From Massilia putida (GTDB lineage: Bacteria > Pseudomonadota > Gammaproteobacteria > Burkholderiales > Burkholderiaceae_D): a stretch of DNA of 64,000 nucleotides. Position numbers and translations under genes: made by a program. Below are positions 36,419 through 45,801 of the stretch, piece by piece. The stretch is from positions 682,001 to 746,000 of the forward strand of contig NZ_CP019038.1 in NCBI RefSeq assembly GCF_001941825.1, read 5' to 3'. The first letter of the stretch is position 1, and the number at the start of each line of letters is the position of its first letter. Below the pieces are notes generated by a model. The model searched no databases. It saw only the letters and a list, made by a program, of their open reading frames with translations, and was not told where the DNA came from.

Positions 36419-38835
36419 GCGCCCTCCTCCGGCGGCACGTCCACGGTGAAGTGCGCGTCGAGCGGACACTCCGCGGCCGCGACGGGCCGGCCGAAATGAA
36501 ATCCCTGCATCTCGAAGCAGCCGTCGGCCATGAGCAGGCGCGCCTGGCCGGGCTGCTCGATGCCTTCGGCGATCACGTCCAGGCCCAGGCAGCGCACTGC
36601 CGTCACGATGGCGCGCACGATGGCGCGCACGATGGCGCGCGACTCCGCGCTCTGTTCCAGGTCGGAGACGAACGCACGGTCGATCTTGACCTTGTCGATC
36701 GGCAGGCGCTTCAGATAGGCGAGGCTCGAATAGCCGGTGCCGAAGTCGTCGATGCTGAGCACGACGCCCGCGTCCTTGAGCTCCTTCATGATCGTGATAC
36801 TGCGCCCGACATCGTGCATCGACGTCGACTCCGTCAGTTCCAGCTCCAGCGCGCCGCGCGGCACGCCGTGGCGCTCCAGCGTGCGCACGACGCGCGCCGC
36901 GACCTCGTCGTCGAGGAACTGGCGCGCCGACAGGTTCACCGCGACGCTCAAGCCCGCATGGCCCGCGTCGTGCCAGGCGCGCAGCTGGGCGCAGGCCTGG
37001 TCCAGCACCCACTGGCCGATCGGGATGATCAAGCCGCTTTCTTCGGCCACCGGGATGAAGTCGCACGGCGGCACCATGCCGAACACGGGATGCTGCCAGC
37101 GCAGCAGGGCCTCGACGCCGACGACGCGGCCGCTGCGCAGGTCGACCTTGGGCTGGTACGCCAGCGCCAGCTCGTCGCGTGCGAGCGCGCCGCGCAGGTC
37201 GTGCTCCAGGACGCGCGGTTCGGTACGGCGGTGCGCCGGCTCGAACGCGCGCGCAAGGCCGTGGCCCTGCGACTTGGCATGGCGCAGCGCGGCCTGGGCG
37301 CGCACGAGCAGCGTCTCGGCATCGAGGCCGTCCGGCCCGAAACGGCTGTGGCCCATCGTCACGCTGCCATGGATCACCCGGCCGGCCACCTGGACGGGAC
37401 CATTCAGGGCACGGTGCAGCGCCTCGGCACGTGCGGCGCAATCGTCGGCGTCGGACTGGAGCCACACCAGGAAAGTGCTGCCGCCGATGCGGGCCGCCAC
37501 GTCGCCGGGGCCGGCCTGGTGCCGCAGGCGGCGGGCCATCGCCACGAGCACCGCGTCGCCGTCCGCGTGGCTGCCCGCCTCATTGACGGCGGCGAGATTG
37601 TCGACGTCGACGACGGCCAGCACCGCGCAAGCGCCCGCCGGCCCCCGTACCGCGTGGCGCGCGATCGCGTCTTCCACGACCAGGCGGTTCGGCAAGCCCG
37701 TCAGCGGATCGCGCAGGAATTGCTGGCGCAGCCGCGCGCCCGTCCCACCGTCCAGCAACGGCCGGCCGCCCCAGTCGTTCAGGCTTTGCACGGCGCCCAG
37801 CGCGGCCGAGCGCAGTTCGATCAGGTCCTCGACCATGCGCGCCAGCTGTTTCAAGACCAGCAGGTCCTGCGGCGTCAGCGTGCGCGGCATGTGGTCGATG
37901 GCGCACAGCGACCCGATGCGCCGCCCGCCACTGCGCAGCGGCACCCCGGCATAGAAGCGCATGAACGGCGCTCCGCTGACGAGGGGGTTGTCCGCGAAGC
38001 GCGGGTCCAGCAGAGCGTCGCCGACGACGAGCGGCTCGTCGTCCAGCACGGCCCACGCGCAGAACGACACGTTGCGCGCCGTCTCGCCCGCTTCCATGCC
38101 GCAGCGGGCCTTGAACCACTGCCGGTCGCTGTCGACGAGGGAGACGAGGCTGATCGGCACGTTCAAGCTCGTGCAGACGATGCGCACGATGCGGTCGAAC
38201 AGCTCGTCGGGTTCGCTGTCGAGCAGCTGCGTCGCGCGCAAGGCCTCGACGCGCGCCGTCTCGTCCGGCGGCAGCGGCGCCCCGGCTGGGCCGGGTTCGT
38301 CCGGGACCGGCGCCGCGCCGCCATCGAAGAACACGGCCGTGTTGGCGCCCTGCCTGCGCGCCGCGTGCATGGCCGTTTGCGCCCGCGCCAGCAGCGCGTC
38401 GCCGCCATTGACGCCCTCGGCGAACGCGATGCCGACGCTGGCGCGCGCGTCCGCGGCCAGCACCTTGGCGGCGAGCGCCGGCACGACGGCGACCGGGTCG
38501 GCGAGGTGCGTCAACAGCACGCCGAACACACCGTCGCCGAGCACGCCCGTCACGTCGGTGCGGCGCACGGACGCGCGCAGCCGGGTGGCGAACGCACGCA
38601 GCGCGCCGTCCTCCCCGGCGCCGTCGAGGCCGACGCACAGCAGCGCGGTGCCCGCGCCCGTGCGGCCGGCCGCGGCCAGGGCGCGTTCGAGGCGGCTCAT
38701 GAATTCGTCGTGGTTCGGCAGCCCGGTGGCGGCATCGTGCGTCGCCTCGCGATGCATGCGCCGGGCGCGGGCGCGCGCCGCGGCGACCGCGTTCGCGCGG
38801 CGGACGACGGCGTGGTTCGGATGGGATGAGCTCAT
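36415..38835 (-). CDS. GGDEF-GAF-GGDEF-EAL c-di-GMP phosphodiesterase with degenerate cyclase domains
   Basis: An 806-residue cytoplasmic protein. A first GGDEF-like domain (about 30-185) has GDGVF in place of GGDEF; a GAF domain (about 200-345) follows; a second GGDEF-like domain has GGSTF; the C-terminal EAL domain is complete in motifs (VEALLRW, NLSARQF, DDFGTGYSSL, KIDRAFV, AEGIE, MQGFHFG). So only phosphodiesterase activity is expected. Within the EAL domain a RAIV unit is present three times in a row, one more 4-residue step than usual. I place the start at ATG 38835; the frame is open to ATG 38922. Confidence 0.84.
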   Translation of the reverse strand: MSSSHPNHAVVRRANAVAAARARARRMHREATHDAATGLPNHDEFMSRLERALAAAGRTGAGTALLCVGLDGAGEDGALRAFATRLRASVRRTDVTGVLGDGVFGVLLTHLADPVAVVPALAAKVLAADARASVGIAFAEGVNGGDALLARAQTAMHAARRQGANTAVFFDGGAAPVPDEPGPAGAPLPPDETARVEALRATQLLDSEPDELFDRIVRIVCTSLNVPISLVSLVDSDRQWFKARCGMEAGETARNVSFCAWAVLDDEPLVVGDALLDPRFADNPLVSGAPFMRFYAGVPLRSGGRRIGSLCAIDHMPRTLTPQDLLVLKQLARMVEDLIELRSAALGAVQSLNDWGGRPLLDGGTGARLRQQFLRDPLTGLPNRLVVEDAIARHAVRGPAGACAVLAVVDVDNLAAVNEAGSHADGDAVLVAMARRLRHQAGPGDVAARIGGSTFLVWLQSDADDCAARAEALHRALNGPVQVAGRVIHGSVTMGHSRFGPDGLDAETLLVRAQAALRHAKSQGHGLARAFEPAHRRTEPRVLEHDLRGALARDELALAYQPKVDLRSGRVVGVEALLRWQHPVFGMVPPCDFIPVAEESGLIIPIGQWVLDQACAQLRAWHDAGHAGLSVAVNLSARQFLDDEVAARVVRTLERHGVPRGALELELTESTSMHDVGRSITIMKELKDAGVVLSIDDFGTGYSSLAYLKRLPIDKVKIDRAFVSDLEQSAESRAIVRAIVRAIVTAVRCLGLDVIAEGIEQPGQARLLMADGCFEMQGFHFGRPVAAAECPLDAHFTVDVPPEEGA
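36605..36640. repeat. Three exact copies of a 12-bp tandem repeat inside the EAL coding region
   Basis: ACGATGGCGCGC occurs three times in tandem and is read on the minus strand as repeated R-A-I-V units. Copy-number change would alter the protein by 4 residues per unit without changing the frame. Confidence 0.9.
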
Positions 38836-39016
38836 GATCGTTCGGTCTGGACGGGTGCGCGCGGGTAGGCCGCTGCTTGCTGGCGGGATTGGGCCCGAAA
38901 ATCGTGTGCGGGGCTGGGCCATCCCACTATAGCACCGGCACCGTACGATGCTTTACGCATGGAAACTTTTTTTCACCTTTTGTCGGCGAATCCAACACAT
39001 TATTGCCAAACATGCA

Positions 39017-39030
39017 TGCACGAACGTGCA
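39017..39030. promoter_or_regulatory. Palindrome in the divergent c-di-GMP promoter region
   Basis: TGCACG-AA-CGTGCA is a perfect inverted repeat in the AT-richer gap (38923-39140) between the divergent EAL and GGDEF genes, flanked by GCATGC sequences on both sides. A dimeric regulator could bind here; none is identified. The rest of the gap holds no gene that I can see. Confidence 0.35.
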
Positions 39031-39140
39031 ATTAGCATGCAACAGTCATCATTTTCGTCACTTAACGCTTGAGCGCCGCGATTTCATTGAGGCAAAATGA
39101 CGTCACCGCGGCGCCCGCCGCACGCTGCCGAGGAGCGCCA

Positions 39141-40847
39141 GTGCTGGTGACCGACACCCTTCCATCCCACCCTCCCTCCGGTGCGGCCGATCCCGGCCTG
39201 CGCTGGCTTGCCGTCGTCATCCTGCTGATCGTGGCCGGCCTGGCCGCGCTGCCCTTCAACAGCGGCCGCGAGGCCGACGCCACGGTGACTGCATTGAAGG
39301 TCGTGTCGGACAAGGCGCGCGCCTACGACCACCTGCTCGACCTGCTCAAGGATGCGGAGACCGGCCAGCGCGGCTATATCATCACCGGCGACGCGGCCTA
39401 CCTCGCGCCATACGACGCGGCCGTGGCCGAGCTGCCGGACGCCTTGCGCAAGCTGAAACCGCTGGTCGCGGACGCGGAAGAGCGGGCGACGCTGAACGAC
39501 ATCGAGCGGATCTCGCGGCTGAAGCTGGACGAACTGGCCGCCACCATCCGGCTGCGCCGCGACGCCGGCTTCGGCCCCGCCGCCGCCGTCGTCGCGGATC
39601 ACAGCGGCAAGCAGCAGATGGACCGGCTGCGCGCCCTCATCGGCGACCGCGTGGATGCGATGGAGCGCGACCGCCACACGCTGCGCGACCGCCTGCGCAC
39701 GACGCTCGGCTACAACACGGTGCTCGGCGTCGCGGCCAGCGCCGCGAGCGCCCTCATCATCGGCATCGCGCTGTATGCGGTGACGCGCAGCCTGCGCGAG
39801 CGGTCCCGGGCCGCCGAACAGGCGCACCAGATGGCCGAGGCCCAGGCCGACCAGGCCCGCCAAAGCCACGCGCGCAGCCGGCGCCTGGCCGTCACCGCGC
39901 AGATGCTGCAGGCGATGGACAGCCTGACCCGCGCCGACGAACTGCGCGACGTGCTGCCGGCCTTCCTCCCCAAGCTGCTGCCCGGCAGCGATGGCGCCGT
40001 CTACCTGTACCGCCATTCGCGCGATTTCCTGCAGCGGGCCGCCACGTGGGGCGGGGCCGACCACCACCCCGACCTCATCGGCACCGGCCAATGCTGGGGC
40101 CTGCGCTTCGGCCGCACCCACGCGGCCCAGGCCGGCGACGGCATGCATTGCGCCCACTGCGGTCCGCCGCCGGCACCCGACCGCACCAACGTGTGCGTGC
40201 CGATGATTTCGCAGGGCGAGGTCCTGGGCCTGCTGGTGACGAGCCTCCCCGCCGGTCCGGAGGCGGCGCTCGACGAGGCGACCGCCGCCGCGATCAGCGA
40301 ACAGCTGGCGCTCGGCACCAGCAACATCAACCTGCGCGAAGTCTTGCGGCGCCAGTCCACCATCGACGAGCTCACGGGCCTGTACAACCGCCGCTACTTC
40401 GACGAGACCCTGCGCCGCGAACTGTTCCGCGCCGAACGCAAGCGCGCCGCGCTGGCCGTCGTGATGATCGACCTGGACCACTTCAAGCACATGAACGACA
40501 CGTACGGCCACGAAGCGGGCGACTTCGTGCTGCGCGCGGTCGGACGCGCCCTGCGCGACGGCGTGCGCCGCAGCGACGTCGCCTGCCGCTACGGCGGCGA
40601 GGAACTCGTGCTCGTGCTGCCCGAATGCGACAGCGCGGCGGCCGTACGCTGCGCCGAGACGATCCGCGCGTCCATCGCCGCCCTCGAACTGAACCTCGGC
40701 GACGTCCTGCTGCCGGAGGTGACGGCGTCGTTCGGCGTCGCCGTGTGGCCGGCCCACGGCCTCGACGCCACGACGCTGCTGCAGGCGGCCGACCGCGCGC
40801 TGTACGCGGCCAAGCATGGGGGCCGCAACCGGGTTTGCACGGCGTGA
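39141..40847 (+). CDS. CHASE3-GAF diguanylate cyclase
   Basis: A 568-residue membrane protein. One helix (about 20-40) leads to a periplasmic CHASE3 sensor (AETGQRGYIITGDAAYLAPY), a second helix (about 193-215), a cytoplasmic GAF-like domain, and a GGDEF domain with active-site RYGGEEL. An I-site RxxD is present upstream (RRSDVACRYGG), so product inhibition is likely. I choose GTG 39141 because AGGAG lies 5 bases before it; the frame is open upstream to a TTG at 39069, which has no such site. It lies next to two other c-di-GMP genes, facing away from them. Confidence 0.86.
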   Translation: MLVTDTLPSHPPSGAADPGLRWLAVVILLIVAGLAALPFNSGREADATVTALKVVSDKARAYDHLLDLLKDAETGQRGYIITGDAAYLAPYDAAVAELPDALRKLKPLVADAEERATLNDIERISRLKLDELAATIRLRRDAGFGPAAAVVADHSGKQQMDRLRALIGDRVDAMERDRHTLRDRLRTTLGYNTVLGVAASAASALIIGIALYAVTRSLRERSRAAEQAHQMAEAQADQARQSHARSRRLAVTAQMLQAMDSLTRADELRDVLPAFLPKLLPGSDGAVYLYRHSRDFLQRAATWGGADHHPDLIGTGQCWGLRFGRTHAAQAGDGMHCAHCGPPPAPDRTNVCVPMISQGEVLGLLVTSLPAGPEAALDEATAAAISEQLALGTSNINLREVLRRQSTIDELTGLYNRRYFDETLRRELFRAERKRAALAVVMIDLDHFKHMNDTYGHEAGDFVLRAVGRALRDGVRRSDVACRYGGEELVLVLPECDSAAAVRCAETIRASIAALELNLGDVLLPEVTASFGVAVWPAHGLDATTLLQAADRALYAAKHGGRNRVCTA

Positions 40848-40880
40848 CCGGGCCGTGCTAGGCTTGTCGCTTCGTTATCG

Positions 40881-42200
40881 ATGAAGAGGCCCGCCTTGAA
40901 AAGCACCGTCGTTGCCACCCTCCTGCTGGCGCTCGCCGGCACCGCCGCCGCCCAATCCGCGGCCCCGCTCAAGACCCAGGTCGCCGGCCGCGTCGACGGC
41001 ATGTACCCGTGGCTGGATGGCGTCTACAAGGATCTGCACGCGCATCCCGAGATCGCGTTCCAGGAAACGCGCACCGCCGGCAAGCTGGCGGCCGAGATGC
41101 GCAAGCTGGGCTTCGAGGTGACGGAAAAGGTCGGGCGCACGGGCCTCGTCGCCATCCTGCGCAACGGCGCCGGGCCGACGGTCCTCGTGCGCACGGAGCT
41201 GGACGGGCTGCCGATGGAAGAAAAGACCGGCCTGCCCTACGCCAGCCACGAGCGCACGCACGACGGCGCGACGTTCACCACGCACAGCTGCGGCCACGAC
41301 GTCCACATGGCCGCGTGGCTCGGCGCCGCGCGCACGCTCGCCGAGCTGAAATCCCAGTGGCAGGGCACGCTGATGTTCATCGCCCAGCCGGCCGAGGAAA
41401 CGGTGTCGGGCGCGCGCGCCATGCTGGACGACGGTCTCTTCAAACGCTTTCCGAAACCGGATGTCGCGTTCGGCCTCCATTCGTGGCCGCTCGCGTACGG
41501 CACCGTCGGTTACGAAAGCGGCCCGGTGTCGTCCAACTCGGACGCGCTGGACATCCAGTTCAAGGGCCGCGGCGGCCACGGCTCCGCGCCGGACAAGGCC
41601 ATCGACCCCATCGCCATCGCCGCCCGCTTCATCGTCGACGTGCAGACCGTCGTCAGCCGCGAGAAGGATCCCAAGGAATTCGGCGTGGTGACGATCGGCG
41701 CGATCCAGGGCGGGACGGTCGGGAACATCATCCCGGACACCGTGCAGGTGCGCGGCACGATCCGCTCGTACAGTCCGGAAGTGCGGGCGAAGCTGCTGGA
41801 CGGCGTGCGCCGCGTGGCGAACGCCTCGGCCGCGATGGCCGACGCGCCGGCGCCGGACGTGCGATTGACCCCGGGCGGCGCCGCCATCGTCAACGACGAC
41901 GCGCTCGTGCGCCGCACCGAAGCCGTGTTCCGCGACGCGTTCGGCCCGCAGAACGCGCACCGCATGCCCGCCATGACAGCCAGCGAAGACTTTTCCGCTT
42001 ACGCCAACGAGGGCATTCCATCGATGTTCTTCTTCACGGGCGTGTACGCGCCCGAGGAAGTGGCGGCGGCGCAGCGCCCCGGCGGCAAGCCGCTCGCGTT
42101 CAACCACTCGCCGTTCTATGCGCCCGTGCCGGAACCGTCGATCAAGACGGCCGCGCAGGCCATGAGCCTCGCGGTGCTGGGCGTGCTGGCGAAGCGCTGA
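40881..42200 (+). CDS. Secreted M20-family amidohydrolase
   Basis: A 439-residue metallopeptidase-fold amidohydrolase (M20D, hippurate hydrolase/IAA-amino-acid hydrolase type) with a signal peptide ending near TAAAQ. The metal and catalytic blocks are DLHAHPEIAFQE, RTELDGLPM, HSCGHDVHMA, QPAEET, GRGGHGSAP and TASEDFS. The ATG at 40881 lacks a ribosome site, while an in-frame TTG at 40896 has AAGAGG 6 bases upstream and gives a standard signal peptide (LKSTVVATLLLALAG), so the true start may be the TTG. Substrate is an N-acyl amino acid or dipeptide; it is not tied to a pathway here. Confidence 0.86.
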   Translation: MKRPALKSTVVATLLLALAGTAAAQSAAPLKTQVAGRVDGMYPWLDGVYKDLHAHPEIAFQETRTAGKLAAEMRKLGFEVTEKVGRTGLVAILRNGAGPTVLVRTELDGLPMEEKTGLPYASHERTHDGATFTTHSCGHDVHMAAWLGAARTLAELKSQWQGTLMFIAQPAEETVSGARAMLDDGLFKRFPKPDVAFGLHSWPLAYGTVGYESGPVSSNSDALDIQFKGRGGHGSAPDKAIDPIAIAARFIVDVQTVVSREKDPKEFGVVTIGAIQGGTVGNIIPDTVQVRGTIRSYSPEVRAKLLDGVRRVANASAAMADAPAPDVRLTPGGAAIVNDDALVRRTEAVFRDAFGPQNAHRMPAMTASEDFSAYANEGIPSMFFFTGVYAPEEVAAAQRPGGKPLAFNHSPFYAPVPEPSIKTAAQAMSLAVLGVLAKR

Positions 42201-42247
42201 GCCGCCGCCGTCCGCGCGCGGACGGGAACGGCGTACGATTCTTGGCC

Positions 42248-42556
42248 CTAGCGCTTCGCAAGCGTCGCGCGCGCCTGCTGCCACGGCGTGCCGGCGAGCG
42301 CTTTATCGCATTCGGCGCAGGGCTCGAACGGGTTGCAGGCGTGGGCCAGATCGATATAGTTGGCGCCGACGACGAGCTTTGCCGCCGCCGAGTCGACGCG
42401 GCCGCCGCCGCCACTGCCGCCCTCCTTGAGCCACTTCTGGAAGGGTTCAAGCGCGACCCCGTCCGGCACATACCAGCGCTTGCGGCCGGGATTCCAGCGT
42501 GCGCCGAGGGCGCGGGCTTCGTCTTTTTCTGCGTAGGGAACGTTCAGGAAAGTCAT
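42248..42556 (-). CDS. DUF5710 domain protein
   Basis: A 102-residue cytoplasmic protein. The first about 45 residues match DUF5710 (LNVPYAEKDEARALGARWNPGRKRWYVPDG), a small domain known from proteins linked to DNA primase or topoisomerase. After a Gly-rich linker comes a Cys pair (EPCAEC) that could bind zinc. The gene is isolated between an amidohydrolase and a histidine kinase. Function unknown. Confidence 0.7.
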   Translation of the reverse strand: MTFLNVPYAEKDEARALGARWNPGRKRWYVPDGVALEPFQKWLKEGGSGGGGRVDSAAAKLVVGANYIDLAHACNPFEPCAECDKALAGTPWQQARATLAKR

Positions 42557-42641
42557 CGTGCGTCTTCATGAGGCCGCGCGCGGCGGGCGCCGGCGCGGGA
42601 TGCCGATCCTAACCGATCCCGCGCGCGCGCGCAAACGGGCG

Positions 42642-45170
42642 TCACGCCAGGCGTGCCAGCAGCGCGCGCAGATCGTCGAGCCGGTACGGCTTGGCCACGA
42701 CCTCGTACGCGAACCCGAGCGCGCCGCGGTCCGGCGCGCCGTAGCCGGACGCGAACACGACGTGCAGCTGCGGCAGCAATGCGCGCGCCTGCCGCGCCAG
42801 GTCGATGCCGGACCGGCCGGCCAGGTCGATGTCGGTGAACAGCACGTCGCATGCGCTCTCGTTCAACAGCGCCAGGGCGCCATCCACGCTGGCGGCGCCG
42901 CGGGTTTCCTGGCCCAGCGCGTCGAACAGGCTGCACGCCATCTCGAGCAATTCGGGATTGTCTTCCGCGATCAGGATGCGCGCACGCCGCGGTGCCGAGG
43001 GCACGGCGGCCGGCGGCGGCGTCACCTGGCCGGGCCGGTTGGCCAGCAGGTGCCGCACCTTGCGCGCCAGCTGGTCGCGGCCATAGGGCTTCGACAGCAG
43101 CTCGACGCCCGGGTCGAGCCGGCCGCCGTGCACGATGGCGTTCTGGGTGTAGCCCGACGTGAACAGGACGGCGAGGTTCGGCAGCAGCGTCTTGGCCTGG
43201 CGCGCCAGTTCCGGGCTGCGCATCGGCCCCGGCATCACGACATCGGTGAACAGCAGGTCGATCGGCAGGCCGCTCTTGATGATGCCGTACGCGTCGGTCG
43301 CATTGTCGGCCTTCAGCACGCGGTACCCGAGGCTGCCCAGCATCTCGACGACGGTGCCCTGCACGGCCGGATCGTCCTCGACGACCAGGATCGTCTCGCT
43401 GCCGCCCTGCGGGGCGACGTCGGACAGGCGCGTCGTCGCATCCTCGACCTCGAACGTGCGCGGGAAATACATCCTCACCGTCGTGCCCTCCCCGACCTCG
43501 CTGTAGATGCGGAAGTGGCCGCCCGTCTGCTTGACGAAGCCGTAGGCCATCGACAGGCCCAGGCCCGTGCCCACGCCTTCCGGTTTCGTCGTGAAGAACG
43601 GTTCGCACGCGCGTTCGAGCACGTCGCGCGGCATGCCGCAGCCGGTGTCCGACACGGCGATCATCACGTACTGGCCCGGCCTGACGTCCGGCTCGGCCGC
43701 CACGCAGTCGTCGTCCAGCATGGCATTGGCGATCTCGATGGTGAGGCGGCCGCCCCCGGACATCGCGTCGCGCGCATTGATGGCGAGATTCAGGATCACG
43801 TTTTCCAGCTGGTTGGGGTCGACCACCGTGTTCCACAGGCCGCCCGCGCGCACGGTCTCGATCTGGATCGTCTCGCCGAGCGCGCGCCGCAGCAGGTCGT
43901 CCATGTCCGCCACGACGCGGGCCGGGTTCACGACGACGGGCTGCAGCGGCTGGCGGCGCGCGAACGCGAGCAGCTGCGAACACAGCTTGCCGCCGCGCTG
44001 GACGGCGTGCAGCGCCACCTGCAGGATGTTCTGCACGGCGGCGTCGCCGCCACGGCGCTGCAGCAGTTCCAGATTGCCGCCGACGACCTGCAGGATGTTG
44101 TTGAAGTCGTGCGCCACGCCGCCCGTCAGCTTGCCGATGGCTTCCAGCTTCTGCGAGCGCTGCAGCGCTTCCTGCGCCACCGTCAGTTCGGCCGTGCGTT
44201 CGGAGACGAGCGATTCCAGCTCGGTCTGATGGCGGCTCAGCGCATCCTGCGCGTGCTTCTGCTCCGTCACGTCGCTGCCCTGCACGAAGATGCCGATCAC
44301 CTGGCCCGTCGGATCGACGACCGGCTGGTAGATGAAATCGAGGTAGCGCAGCTCCGGCCCCTGCGCGGGATCGTTGTTCAGCTCCACCGGCGCGGCGCGC
44401 CCGACATACGACCTGCCGGTGCGGTACACGGTGTCGAGCAGGTCGCCGAAGCCCTGGCGCTCGACTTCCGGCAGCACGGCGCGCAGCGGCATGCCGATCA
44501 GTTCACGACCGCCGATCAGGCGCCGGTACGCGGCGTTCGCCAGTTCGTACACGTGGTCCGGCCCGCGCAGCACGCAGATGAAGCCGGGCGCCTGCTCGAA
44601 CAGGCGCTGCAGGTGCATCTTGTCGCCTTGCAGTTCGTTGGCCAGCTTGAGGGCGGCGTGCGCATCGGCCAAAGCGCGCGTGCGTTCCTCGACCATGCGT
44701 TCCAGTTCTTCCTGCTTGCGCCGCAGCTGTTCCTCGGCCTGCACGCGCTCGGTGACGTCGTTCCCCTGCGAGAAAATCCCGAGCACGACGCCGCCGTCGT
44801 CGACGATCGGCTGGTACACGAAGTCGATGTAGCGCAGCGTCGCCGCGCCCCCGCTGGCCGGCGCCACGGAAAGCGGCAGCGCCTGGCCGACGAACGCCTG
44901 GCCGCTGGCGAACACCTGGTCGAGCAGCTCGAAGAATTGCTGGCCCTCGAGCTCCGGCAACGCCTCGCGCACCGGCTTGCCGATGATGTCGCGGAAGCCG
45001 GCCAGCCGGTGATGCGCGTGGTTCTGCAATTCGTAGACGTGCTGCGGGCCGCGGAAGAAACACACGAAGCCCGGCGCCTGCTCGAACAAGCGCAACAACT
45101 CGCGGTACGGACGGCTCGACTTGACCTGCTCGACCGAGGACAGGTCGGACGCGTTCGGGGATGGGTTCAT
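42642..45170 (-). CDS. PAS-containing hybrid histidine kinase with two receiver domains
   Basis: An 842-residue cytoplasmic kinase. Two PAS domains share the phrase FEQAPGF (about 30-160 and 195-320) and look like an internal duplication. A coiled linker leads to the HisKA motif GGVAHDFNNIL, an ATPase domain (NLAINARDAM, SDTGCGMP, GTGLGLSMAYG) and two receivers with phospho-Asp in LLFTDVVMPG and VLFTDIDLAG. The first PAS is preceded by about 28 unusual residues; I start at ATG 45170 because upstream sequence is low complexity. Signal and downstream partner are unknown; no output regulator is adjacent. Confidence 0.87.
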   Translation of the reverse strand: MNPSPNASDLSSVEQVKSSRPYRELLRLFEQAPGFVCFFRGPQHVYELQNHAHHRLAGFRDIIGKPVREALPELEGQQFFELLDQVFASGQAFVGQALPLSVAPASGGAATLRYIDFVYQPIVDDGGVVLGIFSQGNDVTERVQAEEQLRRKQEELERMVEERTRALADAHAALKLANELQGDKMHLQRLFEQAPGFICVLRGPDHVYELANAAYRRLIGGRELIGMPLRAVLPEVERQGFGDLLDTVYRTGRSYVGRAAPVELNNDPAQGPELRYLDFIYQPVVDPTGQVIGIFVQGSDVTEQKHAQDALSRHQTELESLVSERTAELTVAQEALQRSQKLEAIGKLTGGVAHDFNNILQVVGGNLELLQRRGGDAAVQNILQVALHAVQRGGKLCSQLLAFARRQPLQPVVVNPARVVADMDDLLRRALGETIQIETVRAGGLWNTVVDPNQLENVILNLAINARDAMSGGGRLTIEIANAMLDDDCVAAEPDVRPGQYVMIAVSDTGCGMPRDVLERACEPFFTTKPEGVGTGLGLSMAYGFVKQTGGHFRIYSEVGEGTTVRMYFPRTFEVEDATTRLSDVAPQGGSETILVVEDDPAVQGTVVEMLGSLGYRVLKADNATDAYGIIKSGLPIDLLFTDVVMPGPMRSPELARQAKTLLPNLAVLFTSGYTQNAIVHGGRLDPGVELLSKPYGRDQLARKVRHLLANRPGQVTPPPAAVPSAPRRARILIAEDNPELLEMACSLFDALGQETRGAASVDGALALLNESACDVLFTDIDLAGRSGIDLARQARALLPQLHVVFASGYGAPDRGALGFAYEVVAKPYRLDDLRALLARLA

Positions 45171-45259
45171 GCGGGTGGGAGCGCAGGGGGAAACGCGAAA
45201 TCTTACCCTCCGCCCCGGCACATTGACAACATGTTTACGCTTATCGTGCGCGACCGTTG

Positions 45260-45801
45260 TCAGCGTTGCATGCCCCAGCGCCTTACCGTCAGGCGTTCCG
45301 CCGACTGGAACACGAGGTGTTCGAACAGGAGACCGATCGCGATGACGGCCGCGAGTCCCGCGAACACACGGTCCGTGAACAACTCGTTACGGCTCTGGTA
45401 GATGTACCAGCCGAGGCCTCCCTTGCCGGACGTCGTGCCGAACACGAGTTCCGCCGCGATCAGCGTGCGCCATGCGAACGCCCAGCCGATCTTGAGTCCG
45501 GACAGGATCGCCGGCAGCGCGGCCGGGACGAGGATCTGCGCGACCAGCGCGAGCGGTCCGAGACCGTAATTGCGGCCCGCCATGCGCAGCGTTTCCGGCA
45601 CGGCGCGGAAGCCCGCATACGTCGCCAGCGCCAATGGCCACAGCACCGAGTGCATCAGCACGAACACGAGACTGCCCTGCCCCAGCCCGAACCACAGCAA
45701 CGCGAGGGGCAGCAGCGCGATCGCGGGCAAGGGATTCAGCATGGCCGTCAAGGTCTCCAGCACGTCGCGGCCGATGCGGGTGGACATCGCCAGGGTCGTG
45801 A
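45260..45801 (-). pseudogene. 3' remnant of an SsuC/TauC-type ABC permease
   Basis: The frame encodes the C-terminal about 175 residues of a taurine/alkanesulfonate/nitrate-type ABC permease: LNPLPAIALLPLALLWFG, HSVLWPLALATY, the EAA-loop-like KIGWAFAWRTLIAAELVFG and terminal RRWGMQR. The N-terminal about 80-100 residues, including the first helices, are missing. Upstream, at about 45790-45802, the sequence switches to a TauD dioxygenase in another frame. The permease is therefore non-functional. No substrate-binding or ATPase gene remains nearby. Confidence 0.82.

Noticed and set aside
36605..36640. The 12-bp tandem repeat as a CRISPR fragment
   Set aside because: No spacers, unit too short, and it lies in frame inside an EAL coding sequence.
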